Shown: positions 1-11,023 of the stretch, in pieces
Position numbering within the stretch: position 1 is the stretch's first letter
Layout of the letters: every line of letters begins with the position of its first letter
Source: Thermothielavioides terrestris NRRL 8126
Taxonomy: Eukaryota > Ascomycota > Sordariomycetes > Sordariales > Chaetomiaceae
Direction of reading: 5' to 3'
NCBI RefSeq assembly: GCF_000226115.1
Contig: NC_016457.1
Span: 8,184,001 to 8,248,000 of the forward strand
DNA: 64,000 nt
Position numbers and translations under genes: made by a program
Notes under the pieces: generated by a model
The model's input: only the letters and a program-made list of their open reading frames with translations
The model's database searches: none
What the model was told of the DNA's origin: nothing

Positions 1-1973
1 AGTGTTGAGCACGCCGTCTTCGCCAACCGACTCCAATTCCCGCGCCCACGCTGCCAACGCCGCGCATCCCAGGAGCATGTCAGACGCCTCCGCCAGGCCC
101 GCCGATTTTGGGCCGAGGCTGGCACCTGCCCGCGTGGATCCAACTTCCGAGTACCAGTTCTCTGGAATCATCACGAACAACGTGGGCCAGGCCCTCCCAA
201 AACGAGTCACCCAGGGCGGCAAGCGGTCCAATGCCATGGCTGAAATCATGAAGGGTAACGACGTGGCCGGCCTGGTCCTCCCTGGGGACAGGGGCCGTCA
301 TCATTCCGCCTCAGGACCGTCGGCGCGCCTGGGGAGCAAGTCCAAGTCGCCGCATAACCGACTGGCGATGCGCTCGCACTCCCCGCACGCCGCGGTCCTG
401 GGACGCCCTTTGAGTCCCGCCGGCCGGACGGTGCCTAACGAGCCCGAGGGTCTCGACTACAACAACGCGTACCGGCGTCTCTCAGACGCCGCCCTGGCCC
501 GGTCCGGTGGGAGCCTGTCCGTGCTAGGGAGACGGAAAGGTTCCAACTACATGACGGGCAACGGCAGGTTGGTTAAGGACTACCTGGGCCCGGACGGCGA
601 GTTGCTGGTCGAGGAGAGCAGCGAGGACAACCGGAGTTCGTCTGACGAGGAAGGGCAGCGTGGGAGAAAGGCAGCGCGGAGTTCTGATAAACAGAAGGCG
701 AAGAACGGCTCCGAATCGCCCGAGGCTCCGAGGCAGGTTAGGAGCCTGCTGGCAGCTGCCGAGGAAGAACGTAGGACTCGCCACCACTCCAAACAAGTGA
801 GAGTGGCGTCGCTGACTGATCGCGCGGTGCAGGGGTCCAAGTGGCTTCGCAGCAGCCCCCATACCAATACAGATCGCTGTTGGACGAGCCGGAAATCACG
901 GTGACAAACCCTTCTGGCGAGCGAGTCAAGACCGGCAAACCTGTCATACATCCGGCTACGAGCTTCGACAACCCGCCCGGGTCGGGCGTGCAGACGCCCA
1001 TGGACTCAGATGCGGAGGCCGACCTCACCGACATCAAGAGGGCGCAGAAGCTGTCATTTGCCATGACGCAAATCATGGATACCCCGGAGGCACACCGCAC
1101 GATCCAGATCATCACGCGGGGCGAGTACTCCAAACTCGTGCAGGAAGCTGAAGAGGAGCACCGGCCGCCTCGCAAGTACCTGGTTGCCACAGACTTGAGC
1201 GACGAGTCGACGCATGCGCTGGAGTGGGCCATTGGCACCGTCCTCCGCGACGGCGACACGCTGCTGGCCATCTACTGCGTCGACGAAGAGGCGGGCATCA
1301 GCAACGGCGACAACGCGCAAGTCCCCGACGAGCCTAAGGCGATGAAGGAGCAGGCGGCGGCGACCAACACGGTGGTGTCCAGCAAGACGCCCATCACGGC
1401 GAGCGGCACCAACCTGCCCCTGCACCAGCGGCCCTCGCCGCTGCTGCGTCACGTGTCGGACTCCGGGCCGGGAACCAGCATGTCCCCGGCGCCCTCGCTC
1501 AACAGGGAACGCAGCAAGGCCGAGGAGGAGCGGTACCGCGCCGTGCAGGGCATCACCGAGCGTGTCACGAAGCTGCTGCGCAAGACGAGGCTGCAGGTCC
1601 GGGTCATCGTCGAAGTGCTGCACTGCAAGAACCCGAAGCATCTGATCACCGAGGTAATCGACCTGGTCGAGCCGACGCTGGTCATCCTGGGCAGCCGCGG
1701 CCGGAGCGCCCTGAAGGGGTATGCACGAAATCTCATTTCCTTTCCCTGTCGAAGCCGTTGGAAAGAAGCTAACATGTCTTTTTCTCCCCGTCTCACAGCG
1801 TCATCCTCGGTTCCTTCTCCAACTATCTAGTCACCAAGAGCTCGGTCCCCGTCATGGTCGCCCGCAAGCGGCTGCGCAAGCAGGGCAAGTACAAGCGCCT
1901 GCCGTCGACGCACCAGGTCAATAACATCAATAATCCGACCGCGAGGAGCCTGGCCAATGCGAAGATTGATTAG
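1..1973 (+). CDS. Universal stress protein (UspA-fold) domain protein, 5' partial
   Basis: The reading frame is open from the window edge, so the start lies upstream. Exons: <2-796, 853-1718, 1799-1973 (about 611 residues visible). Intron 1 is 56 bp with a CTGAC branch. Intron 2 is 80 bp (GTATGC, GCTAAC, CACAG). Both joins keep frame. The N-terminal half is Ser/Arg-rich and low complexity, probably disordered. The C-terminal half carries a Usp domain: KYLVATDLSDESTHALEWAI forms the first strand and helix, and the nucleotide-loop signature GSRGRSALKG continues across intron 2 into SFSNYLVTKSSVPVMVARKR. The domain is interrupted by a Ser/Pro-rich loop of roughly 100 residues. UspA folds often bind ATP and act in stress responses; the role here is unknown. 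Confidence in the domain is high. Confidence 0.88.
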
Positions 1974-2882
1974 AAACAGGGGATGGATGCGCGGCGGCGG
2001 AGAAGCGAGCTTTTGGGGAGGTACACGGTTGCGCCTCCCCCTTCCAGTTGCTGCTGCTTTTCTCAATGGCTAGCCGGTTTCTTTGTCTCTATTTTCTCTT
2101 TTTTCGATGGTGTTGGATGGCATGCTTTAAAAGAGCTTGAGGCCTGCGGAGTTGCGATGGATTTGGGAGGGCAGCGTCCGGAGTCGGTAATGAGAACATG
2201 ATGACTACCTTGACTGACTTCCATGATATCATGATCGGTGGCAGGGAGGTAGTCATGTCTCGTACAGTGAACGGAATGAATACTCTTCGTAGACTGGGCC
2301 GAGGCAGCTACCTGCGCCGTGTCCCCATACCCCGATGTGATGTCAGCCTCCTCCAACTTCTTGGAGATCCTGTTCCACCACACCTCAGCCTCGTGGCCTC
2401 CCGGCCCGGCAGTGTGGTGGGTTGCACGAATCCACCCTCTCCCGCTAGTGCGGCGGCCTACCTCCGTACTACTTGGCCAAGAGATAGTGCAGTTGACGGT
2501 ATCTAATATATATACTACACAACTAGGCAGGTAGTGCGATCCTCCTTTTTGCTACAAAACAGGGGTCTTCCTTAACTAACTGTTACTGCTCTCCACCTCT
2601 TTGGCCTTGCACTCCTCCTCTTTAGCCTTAACAAATAACAGATACAGGGTACAGAGCTGTTAGTGATTTTTCCTTCCCCTTCTATTGGCTTACAGCTAAA
2701 TCGTCATTTCCTTTCCCCGTTGTTTTATTTTCCTTTTTCCTCCTTTTCTCTACGCGCCTGCATCGTGGGCTACGCGCCTGCACCGTCGAACCAGGGGAGC
2801 CGTACATAGGAGCCCGGGCAACTAGGCCAGCCGCGGCCAGGTGGGCAACCGGGGGAGCCGTACGCAGGGTATACCATGGGCG

Positions 2883-3058
2883 GCACCGGGGCTACAACGC
2901 GGGCACCGGGGCCACAACGCGGGCACCGGGGGCACAACGTGGGCACCAGGGCCACAACACGGGCACTGGGGGCATGCCATAGGCACCGGGGGCACAACGC
3001 GGGCACCACGGCCACAACGCGGGCACCGGGGGCACAACGCAGGCACAACGTAGGTACC
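2883..3058. repeat. GC-rich minisatellite, about 20-bp period, about 9 units
   Basis: Units follow the pattern GCACCGGGGCCACAACGCGG, with variants at the middle position (GGGGC, GGGGG, AGGGC, ACGGC) and at the CGC/CGT/CAC trinucleotide. One unit is disrupted (GCATGCCATA). The last copy is truncated and followed by a half unit. Related GGGAGCCGTAC words occur just outside at about 2797, 2849 and 3070. Confidence 0.85.
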
Positions 3059-3510
3059 TTAGGCAACTGTGGGAGCCGTAGGCCGGGAGGCAAGCCGTGG
3101 GCCAGCAGTTCGCAGGTAATGCAGGTAGCCAGTAGTAACAGTAAGCAAGTCATGTGATGTAAAAATGCAGACAAAACCCACGAGCCCGCGAAGCGGGCTC
3201 CAAACCCCTAGTCGTATGATACAGATGCGATGGTCGCCAGTCCTCGACAACATCCCTCTTGTCTCCATCATCCGACGTAGAAGAAGGGAAAAAAGAGAAA
3301 ATCTGTTTGATCTTGTCTTCTCAACCCTCTTCGGTGTGCAGACCAGAAGCGTTTTTGGTAGTCCGTACCGTAAGTACACCCGTAAGTACACAGCAGTTAC
3401 ACGTCACAGCTTCGCAAAGGTGCATCATCCCGTTGCTCCCGACGAATAAAACACATGACCAACCACGGAACGACGGTTCCTAGGTAGTGTAAGTTGGTTC
3501 CGTACGGAGT

Positions 3511-3538
3511 AGTTCCGTACACTACGGAGTACGGAACT
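3511..3538. repeat. Perfect 10-bp inverted repeat (hairpin) with TACGGAGTA core
   Basis: AGTTCCGTAC (3511-3520) pairs with GTACGGAACT (3529-3538) around an 8-bp loop. A further partial copy, CCGTACGGAGTA, lies immediately upstream at about 3500-3511. The same short motif recurs in other gaps of this window. Confidence 0.75.
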
Positions 3539-4205
3539 GTGTTAGTGTGTGGCTTCGAGTCGCCGCTTTTGCCTCGAGCAGCCCGCTTTAAGCAAAGACA
3601 GCGGGGTGGGGAGGCTTTTGGTTGGTAGTGTAACTGGGCCACGTCCGAGTTGCTTTTGGGGGTGGGGAGGGCGAGGACAGAAGGCCGGGGATGCATTTCG
3701 GGTGCTCCCAGCCTCTCGCTTTCTCGGGGGACCCTGGTCGGCGGGCGCATGGCAGGATGCACTAAGGCGGGGTGCCGGATGCGACCGCCCTCGCGATGCG
3801 ATGCGGCCTGACGATCTTGAGGCACAACAACGACCTGTGGCTGGACATTTTTGGCTCTGAAACCACAGCCGAAAGGATCGCAGTTGGAACGCGATTGACC
3901 TTTTTGCTTTCTTGCATTCGCGTTACCGACTGCGAGTCGCGGCGGTTGGTGTGTTCATCTGCTGGTCGACCCTCGCGAGAGCTTGAAGTGGACTCGTCCC
4001 CTCCCTGGCATATCGCATCTGCCGCAATCAATCAATCACTCCGGCGCAACAATCAAACGTACCCAACACACCACGCCAGACCGCCAACGTCCCCAAAGGG
4101 CGTCACGCCGATCACTCGATCGGCCTGCCGTGCGAATTCGCGCATCGCATCGCCGCAAACAGATCCTCCGTCGCGGGCGACAACTCCCATCCCACCGTCA
4201 AGGTG

Positions 4206-4994
4206 ATGCAGTCACTCTTCACCGTCAACAACAGCGTGTCGCTCATCAGCATCACGATTGCGCCAAGCGCCTGGGTCGCTACTCTGGTGCTCTCCCTGGT
4301 CTTCATCTTTCTATATCTGGCCTATCTGTCCCCGCTGCCCTCCGTCCGGTGGAAGAAGCTCTTCTTATTTGGGCGCCGCACGTCGCAAACTCAGCAGCCG
4401 AAGTCTGCGCCGCCCATTGTTGAGGAGGAGGACGACGACACTCTGTCGGAGGAGGAGGAACAGCAGCCCCGCCGACGACACATTGAGCACACGCCACTGC
4501 CGCCTCTGCTGGCACATTATCCCTTCGACGCCAGCATCTACAACTGCGACACAAGCGACACCGGCGACAGGAGCGGCGGAAAGCAGGAGAAACAACACCG
4601 CAAACCAGTTCTGCTAGGCAGTGACAAGGGCAGCAGCCGGGGCCGTAGCAAACGAACCACTACCAAAGGAGGAGGGGGAGGAGGAGGAGAAAGGAGGCCA
4701 GGCGACAATCGGCACAACAACAGCTACCATGGCGGGAGCAACAACGACAGAAACCACCAATCCTCTCGAGCAGCTCGACGCGTCGCTGGAAGAGTTCGCG
4801 CGCTCGATTGGCAACCCCAGCAACCGCCCGACCTTCGGCTACCCGCAGGCCAAGCCGGCCTTCCGGAGCGACGACACGGTGAGCGAGCCGGCGAGCGATT
4901 CGGACTCGGAGGCTTCCGCCGGTGGCTACAGTCCGCCCGCCTGGAGGCGCCTCGGCAACGGCGACCGCAGCAGCGGCTTCTGGCGGAACGGTGA
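4206..4994 (+). CDS. Possible small membrane protein, or N-terminal exon of the next gene
   Basis: The ATG at 4206 opens a 262-residue frame. Its first 45 residues contain one strong hydrophobic segment (VATLVLSLVFIFLYLAYL), then a basic patch (RWKK), an acidic run (EEEDDD...EEEEQQ) and low-complexity Gly/Arg/Asn sequence. The C-terminal part overlaps the next gene in another frame and looks non-protein-like. A GTAGCA donor at 4645 and an ACAG acceptor at 4722-4723 would join this N-terminus in frame to the downstream protein (about 754 residues in all). That putative intron is purine-rich, so I treat it only as an alternative model. Confidence 0.35.
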   Translation: MQSLFTVNNSVSLISITIAPSAWVATLVLSLVFIFLYLAYLSPLPSVRWKKLFLFGRRTSQTQQPKSAPPIVEEEDDDTLSEEEEQQPRRRHIEHTPLPPLLAHYPFDASIYNCDTSDTGDRSGGKQEKQHRKPVLLGSDKGSSRGRSKRTTTKGGGGGGGERRPGDNRHNNSYHGGSNNDRNHQSSRAARRVAGRVRALDWQPQQPPDLRLPAGQAGLPERRHGERAGERFGLGGFRRWLQSARLEAPRQRRPQQRLLAER

Positions 4995-6706
4995 CGACCT
5001 GCTGGCCGAGTACGACAATGATGACGACGACCAAGGCGGGCCCTCGAGGGAGAGCAGCCCCGAATACGAGAGCGCCGACGAGGGCGACGAGATACTCGCC
5101 CAGGCCATGCGCACCAGGTTACCGACCGGCAGTCTGTCGCCGGAGAAGGAGAGGAGTCCGGAGCCCGAGTTCCATCCGGCGCAGCAGCATCTGACCGACG
5201 AGGTGGTGAACATCAAGCAGGAAGATGGGGTTGCTCATGCTTTGAGCGGCCTGAAGAAGGAGGTAACAGACAATTGTGTGTCCAACACGGCTTTGTCCCG
5301 CCTTTTGTCTAACCAATACTGATTGGTACCCTGCCAGTCATCCGCTTTGCCGTCCGGGCGGAAGTCCAGCATCGAACCGAGCCCATCGAGATGGCCATCA
5401 ACTATGTGCGCAGGAGATTTCGCGCCATCACCCGCTCCTGGACCTCCATGTTCCTGTCCTTCATCGTCGCGACCCTGGCGTATGCGGCGCTACGGTGGCT
5501 TTCGCAGCCCGCTGCCATGCGGCCGGTGCCTGACCTGGTCAAGGTCGCCGGCGTGGCCCGCTCGCTCGAGCCGCTGATCTACTACTCCGAGAACGGGATC
5601 CAGCAGGTTGGCGACCTGCAGGCGACGGGCGTGGCAGTGTGGGATCTCGGCGAGAGCGTCCGGAGCAGCAACCTAACGTCGGCTCCCATCATCGTCAAGG
5701 AGCTCGACGAGCTCAGCGACAGCCTCAAGACGCTGGCCATCGAACTTACCAAGTTCTTTGCCAACGTCGACGGGGATATCGACGGGTAACTTTACCCCTC
5801 TCTTTGGCCATTTTTTTCCCTTCCCACCTCACCAGTGTGTCCCTCTCAGGCTAACTCCTCGTGTCCCCCCTCCTTCCCAGCATTCTCATCGTCATGGACT
5901 GGGCCCGCCGCGAGCTCTCCCAAGTCCAGCAACTGCCACCGCTCCCGCTCTCGTCCGCCTTCGACAACATCCACAACCTGCTCTCCAACGTCGGGATCCT
6001 CGAGAACCCGCTCACCGGCCAGCCGACCCGCCTCGGCCGCCTGGCCACCTCGCTCTTCGGCCAGTCCACGCCGCAGCGCACCAAGCAGACGCTCCAGCGC
6101 ACGTTCAACGAGTTCCTGACCGTGCTCGAGGAGGCCGTCTCGTCGGAGCTGCAGCACTCGCTGGCGCTGTTCGCCCTGTTCGAGGCGATCGACCACCAGT
6201 TCCTCAACCTGGCGCGGACGGTCATCCGCGAGGCGTCGCTGCAGGACGAGGCGCACGCGGACCTGCTCTCGTCGCTCTGGACGCGCATCCTGGGGCCGCG
6301 CGCCTCCGAGGTGGCCAAGTACGAGCGCAACCGGCGGCTGCTGCTCAACGTGCGCGAGAAGACGGTCCGGCACAAGGGCCTGCTCGTCGAGCACAACCAC
6401 AAGCTGCTCGCCCTCAAGGCCAACCTCGAGGCCCTCCGCCGCAAGCTCGTCTCCCCGCTCGTCCGCTCCGTCAACAGCAGCACCCTCGCCCTCGCCGAGC
6501 AGATCCGCGGCCTCGAGGACGTCGGCATGTACCTCGAGGGCGTCCGCATGCGCCAGAAGGGCAAGCTGCTCGAGATCCTGTACGGCAGCGGCAGCGGCAG
6601 CGGTAGCGCGAGCGCGAACGCGAGGCCGGCTGTCGAGGGCGGGGATGAGGCTGGTGGCGGTCACGGGGGACTGTTCATTGCCGGCGGGATGGGAGGAGGC
6701 AGATAA
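4729..6706 (+). CDS. Fungal membrane-anchored coiled-coil protein, function unknown
   Basis: Exons 4729-5275, 5338-5785, 5881-6706 (606 residues). The start ATG has a good context (CTACCATGG). Intron 1 uses a GTGTGT donor at 5276, because the nearer GTAACA at 5263 breaks frame with the CTGCCAG acceptor; the join reads VTDNFIRFAVRAEVQHRTEP. Intron 2 is 95 bp (GTAACT to CCCAG). The N-terminal third is acidic and Ser-rich. One transmembrane segment (SMFLSFIVATLAYAALRWL) follows near residue 240. The last 270 residues are helical with heptad-like spacing, ending in a Gly/Ser tail. I do not recognise a named family. An upstream exon containing another transmembrane segment is possible. Confidence 0.78.
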
Positions 6707-8011
6707 GGTTATCCCGTTGTGTGTAACGCTTTGTGGTTTCTTTGCGGCAAGGGCTTGGTTTCTTGGGGTGGCGTTTGTTCGCTTTTCTTTTTTTTCTTTC
6801 ATTTTTTCTTTCCCCTCTCTCTTTTTTCTCCCTTTCTCTCTCTCTCTTTTCCCCCTGTCTATGGTCTTGTCTTCTTCCCCGGAAATGGGCGTTTGACGGT
6901 GTTTGTTCCCCAGAGTGGGTTGGCTGGCGCGCGCAGGGGGTGCTGGCGAAGTGGGTTGGATACATACAGGAAAGGGCCATCATCATCATCATCATCAATC
7001 ATCATCATCAATCATCATCATCATCAGTACAGTACCTACACGGACGGCAGGCGGAGGAGCTTGGAGCATGGGAGTAAGGAAGTTCTACGGTACACTTGGC
7101 AGCGGAGCGTTGCTTGCTCACCATCAGTTGGCAGGCCGCTTCTGGGACAGGATTCGAGGCTGCTGACTCCGGCGCAACGCGGTCACGGTTGACACTGAAG
7201 CCCAGGCTGGGGTTTGAAGAAGCGGCGTCTTGCGAGCCGGGAGGGAAGGTCAGTCGCTTCTCTTGAACCAGATGTTTGCGGGTAGTACGACAGCTGTGAT
7301 GCCGACGGCCATAGGCTTGAGTAGGGTTATCGGCATAATTACCATGCACCGAGATTTTGTGTAGCATTGGTCAGGAAATTCGGTGTGTTAATATAGCTCT
7401 CAAGAAGCTCGAGGTGGCCGCTACGAGTCTACAAGGGTTTTCACCTGTGATCCACGACCACTCACAGCCGCACAGCACACACAGCAATCGTGGAACTTTT
7501 ACTCTCTATTAGCTAGTGCTCCTGGCTCGGGATGACGCCCAGCCGGCCCAAAAACTAAGAGACGTTCTCTGCGGCGGAGGCATCCCTCGCAGCCCAGGGT
7601 GTTTGTGTCGCTCAGCACACCCGTTCCTCTGAGTCCTCAAGCCTGCCGACGGGACGCATTCCCGAGAACCCGTAACCGTAACGCCGAGTCGGCCGATAAC
7701 ATCCCGCCCAGTCCGTGGAGACGGCCGCCTCCATCATACGCAAGTCTATCAAATACATGACCATGACGTAGCAGTGCCGTAGCAATGCCGTAGCAAGATG
7801 CCGTGATAATCCGTCGTCCGACATGTCATCGTCTTCCCGTAGCAATATGAGCCAGATACACCTGACCATGGGCTCGTATCCCGTCCGCATCGTGGTGCAG
7901 ACCGGATACATCGTGCTGCTAAGCTGGTATCAAAACTTTTCCCGACCGACCAGAACCGAAAACGCATAAATAACCGGATTGAGAAAGACGAAAGACCCCG
8001 AAGGAAGGTCC
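6707..8011. other. Intergenic region (convergent 3' ends) with simple sequence
   Basis: A pyrimidine-only block of T and CT runs occupies about 6782-6852 just after the upstream stop. A CAT/ATC trinucleotide microsatellite follows at about 6976-7027. The remainder up to the PAB1 stop shows no gene or RNA that I can support. Confidence 0.6.
6976..7027. repeat. (ATC)n microsatellite, imperfect
   Basis: Three runs of ATC/CAT trinucleotides are separated by single-base interruptions (CAATCATC). It is non-coding and sits between convergent genes. Confidence 0.85.
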
Positions 8012-10402
8012 TTAGGCCTTTTCCTCGGCCTTCTCCTCCTTGGACTTGTCGGCCTCAGCCCCGGCCGGCCCTGCGCCGGGGGCAGCACCCGCACCCTGCT
8101 GCGACTTGACGTATTCGTCGTAGACAGCCATGGCTTCGTTGACCTTGGCGAGCAGCGCAGCCTCGTCCTCAAGCCTAAAACTAGTTAGCAGCACGTCCGG
8201 GCAGATAGCTGGCAGGAACGACTAGACTTACAGGTGTACAAGCTCGTTGTTGTCCATCTCCAACAGCATGCCGGTGATCTTGCCGGCCAGCTCCGGCTGG
8301 ATGGCCTGGATCTTGGGGAAGAGATTCTCACCGAGAATCTGCTTCTGCGCGTGAATGTTCGTGGTGGCTGCGAGCTGCGACTGCAGGAGGGCGGTGGCGC
8401 TGAGCTCGCCGGTCGCGCCAACAGGGCCGGCAGGGGGGACACCGCCACGGCCAGCAGCGAAGCTGCCGCCGCGGTTAGGACCGCCACGACCAGCCATGTT
8501 GCCGTTCTGGGGCCTACCATTCGGGGGGTAGCCGGCAAGGCCAGGACCGCCAGGCATGCCCTGCGGAATGGGCATACCCTGCATACCACGACCGCCAGGA
8601 CCGCCACGTCCGGTGCCAAGGGCGGCGGCTTGCTGCTGGACCTGCTGAATGGCCGCAAGGAATTGCGGGTTGTTCGGCTGAGGATAGGTGCCGGGGGGGA
8701 ACTGGCCGAGAGGATAAATGGGGAGCTGCTGAGGCATGCCGCCACGACCGCCCTGCTGGGCATAGGGAGGGAACTGTCCGGGGCGGCCGCCCTGCACAGC
8801 AGGCATACCGATACCGCCCTGCGGGAACGGCATGCCGCGGCCTCCAGGAGGCAGGAAACCGGGCTGCTGGCCAGGAGCGTAGTAGACGGGCGCCTGCATG
8901 TATTGCTGGGGCAGGCCGGCCTGGGCAGCGGCCTGCTGCATGCGGAGCTGGTTGCGAGCCTGAATGCTGGCCTCAAGTTGGCTCTTGCGCACGTCCTTGC
9001 GCTGAGCAAGAGCGACGTAGAGCGGCTTGCCATCGACCATGCGCTGGTTCATTTCGGCGACGGCCTTCGTGGCGTCATCCGGATTGCTGAAGCACACAAA
9101 GCCAAAGCCCTTGCTCTTGCCCAGTTTGCGCTCGACCTTCTTCTCGGTCTTCTTCTCGGCAGCCTCGCCCTCGCCCTCCTTCTCGCTCTCCTTCTTGTTC
9201 TCTTTATCCTTGCCCTCCTTATCGCCCTCGGAGCCAGCAGGGGGCTCGGGGGGAGCATCGCGCATCACCTTGGCGGAGGTGATGGGGCCGAACTCGGAGA
9301 ACATCTGGCGCAGCTTGTCGTCATCGACATCGTCGGCCAAGTTCTTGATGTACAGGTTGACGCCTTGATATTTGTTAGCTTTCTCGAGGCGAGCAGCCTC
9401 GTAGGACTTCCGGAGCTCCTCCTCGCGTTCGTGTTTCTTCTGAGCACGGCCGACGTAGAGTTCCTGGCCGCGGAACTCCTTGCCATTGAGCTCCTCGACG
9501 GCCTTGGCAGCACTGGCGTGGGTAGTGAAGTTGACGAAGCCGAAACCGCGGCTCTTCCCCTCGTTGTCGCGGGCAAGGGACGACGAGGTGACCTCGCCGT
9601 ACTTGGCGAACAGCTCGCGGAACTCCTCTTCGGTGACCTCGTGATTGATGTTCTTGACGTACACGTTCGTAAAATTGGCCTTCATCTCCTCGAACTTGCT
9701 CTGACGATCCTTCTTGGGGATGTGGTAGCCGACATAGACCTTCTTCTCGTTCAGGAGCATGCCGTTGACGTGCTTGATGGCCTGGGCAGCAGCCTCGTCG
9801 GTCTCGTAGTGCACGAAACCGTACCCCTTGGAGTTGCCGTTCTCGTCCTGGGCAACCTTGCAGCTCAGGATGTTGCCGAAAGCAGCAAAGGTGTCGTGGA
9901 GGGCCTTGTTGTCGATGGCGACATCGAGGTTCTTGATGAACACGTTGCCCTGGCCGGTCTTGCGCAGAGCAGGGTCACGCTGGGACCACATGATGCGGCA
10001 CGGGCGGCCCTTGATGAGCGTGTAGTTGAGCTCCTCAAGCGCCTTCTCGCCATCCTGGGTCGAGTTGTAGTTGACATAGGCGTAGCCAAGCGAGCGGCGG
10101 GTGACGGCATCACGGCAGACGCGGATCGAGGCGACAGAGCCGATCTGGGAGAACAGCTCGAAGAGCATGGCCTCGGTCACAGACGGGTCCAGCTCGCCGA
10201 CGTAGAGGGAGGCCGAAGACTGCGGGTGAGGAGCAGTCGAGCTCGGGGTCGGGCCGGCCGTGTCGGTCTCTGCCGTCTGGTACTCGCCAGGAGCCACATT
10301 GGTATTGATGGCCGGGGTGCGATTGTCGCCGCCATTGAGGCTGGTGTTGCCGAGATCAGCGGCAAGCCGGTCGACAGCGCCGGGGGCAACGGGAGCGGCC
10401 AT
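8012..10402 (-). CDS. PAB1: Poly(A)-binding protein, cytoplasmic/nuclear
   Basis: Exons (minus) 10402-8232 and 8174-8012; the intron has GTAAGT, GCTAACT and TTTTAG. The protein has 777 residues. It binds mRNA poly(A) tails, bridges to eIF4G and deadenylases, and supports translation and mRNA stability. Four RRMs begin near residues 64 (SLYVGELDP), 151 (NVFIKNLDV), 245 (NVYVKNI) and 348 ([10 protein letters not shown]). A Pro/Gly/Gln/Met-rich linker follows. The C-terminal MLLE domain carries KITGMLLEM and is split by the intron (NNELVHL / LEDEAALL). RRM4 contains a charged Glu/Lys insertion of about 45 residues between its first strands and RNP1 ([10 protein letters not shown]). The final residues are Lys/Glu-rich. 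The assignment is secure. Confidence 0.97.
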
Positions 10403-10754
10403 TTCGATGGTATGGTTGAACTCTGAGGGTTCGAGCGATCGTCAGCGGAGCGGTTCTTGTAACTGCGACACCAGAAGGTCGCAAATCTAGCCTCTGCCAC
10501 TGATTGCGAATGACGCCCGCTGCTGAATTGATCGACCGTATACTGAAGTGACGCGACGGCGCTAGGTCAGGAGAATGGCGAGCGCAGAGAATGCGGTCGG
10601 CAGACAAAGAACGAGGTCGCGATAAAGCCGGCTCCGTTTCTTTCTTGCAAGGAGCTGTGGGGGAGGGCGAGAAAGCTCGATTGGAAGGTTGTTCGAAATG
10701 CGGCTTTCGAACGGAGATACTTCACTGGGCAGACGGGGAGGGGGATTTCGTTAC

Positions 10755-11023
10755 TTTTTTGGTTTTCTTTTTTTGGTTTTCTGGTTGATAGGTAGGTATC
10801 GGGATTTTTTTTGTGGTTTTCAAATTTTTTTGAATCAGATTTTTTGTTGAAAGGTCAGAAAGGAGCAGATGAGAACAGAACCAGTGACGGTTTGTCGAGC
10901 TGATCTGACTCTTTTCTGGAAGGGTTGGAAAAAAATCCGGGGGAAGACGGAGGGTTGTTGATCGTGCGATGGAAAGAGGAAGGAAGAGGGCAAGATGGCA
11001 CCTGCAAGGACAGATTTTTTTTT
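10755..11023 (-). promoter_or_regulatory. Candidate oligo(A)-rich 5' leader of PAB1
   Basis: On the PAB1 sense strand this stretch carries A runs of 6-9 (plus-strand T runs at 10755-10760, 10768-10774, 10805-10812, 10825-10831, 10840-10845, 11015-11023). PABP mRNAs in other eukaryotes have A-rich 5' leaders that PABP binds to repress its own translation. Whether these bases are transcribed here is inference. Confidence 0.4.

Larger units (their letters stand above)
1974..4205. other. Intergenic region with repeats
   Basis: I see no convincing gene. The stretch holds pyrimidine-rich DNA (about 2540-2760), a short direct repeat of CTACGCGCCTGCA near 2752 and 2770, a 20-bp minisatellite (2883-3058), and a cluster of CCGTAC/TACGGAGTA palindromes (about 3365-3540). 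Open frames here are short and lack recognisable domains. Confidence 0.6.

Noticed and set aside
5263..5337. GTAACA donor at 5263 for intron 1 of the membrane protein
   Set aside because: Joined to the CTGCCAG acceptor it shifts frame and destroys the transmembrane segment. The GTGTGT donor at 5276 keeps frame.
8234..10426. A 730-codon open frame on the plus strand, antisense to PAB1
   Set aside because: It mirrors the PAB1 codons exactly. In GC-rich genes with G/C third positions the antisense frame often lacks stops. The translation is a featureless Leu/Ala/Gly-rich chain.
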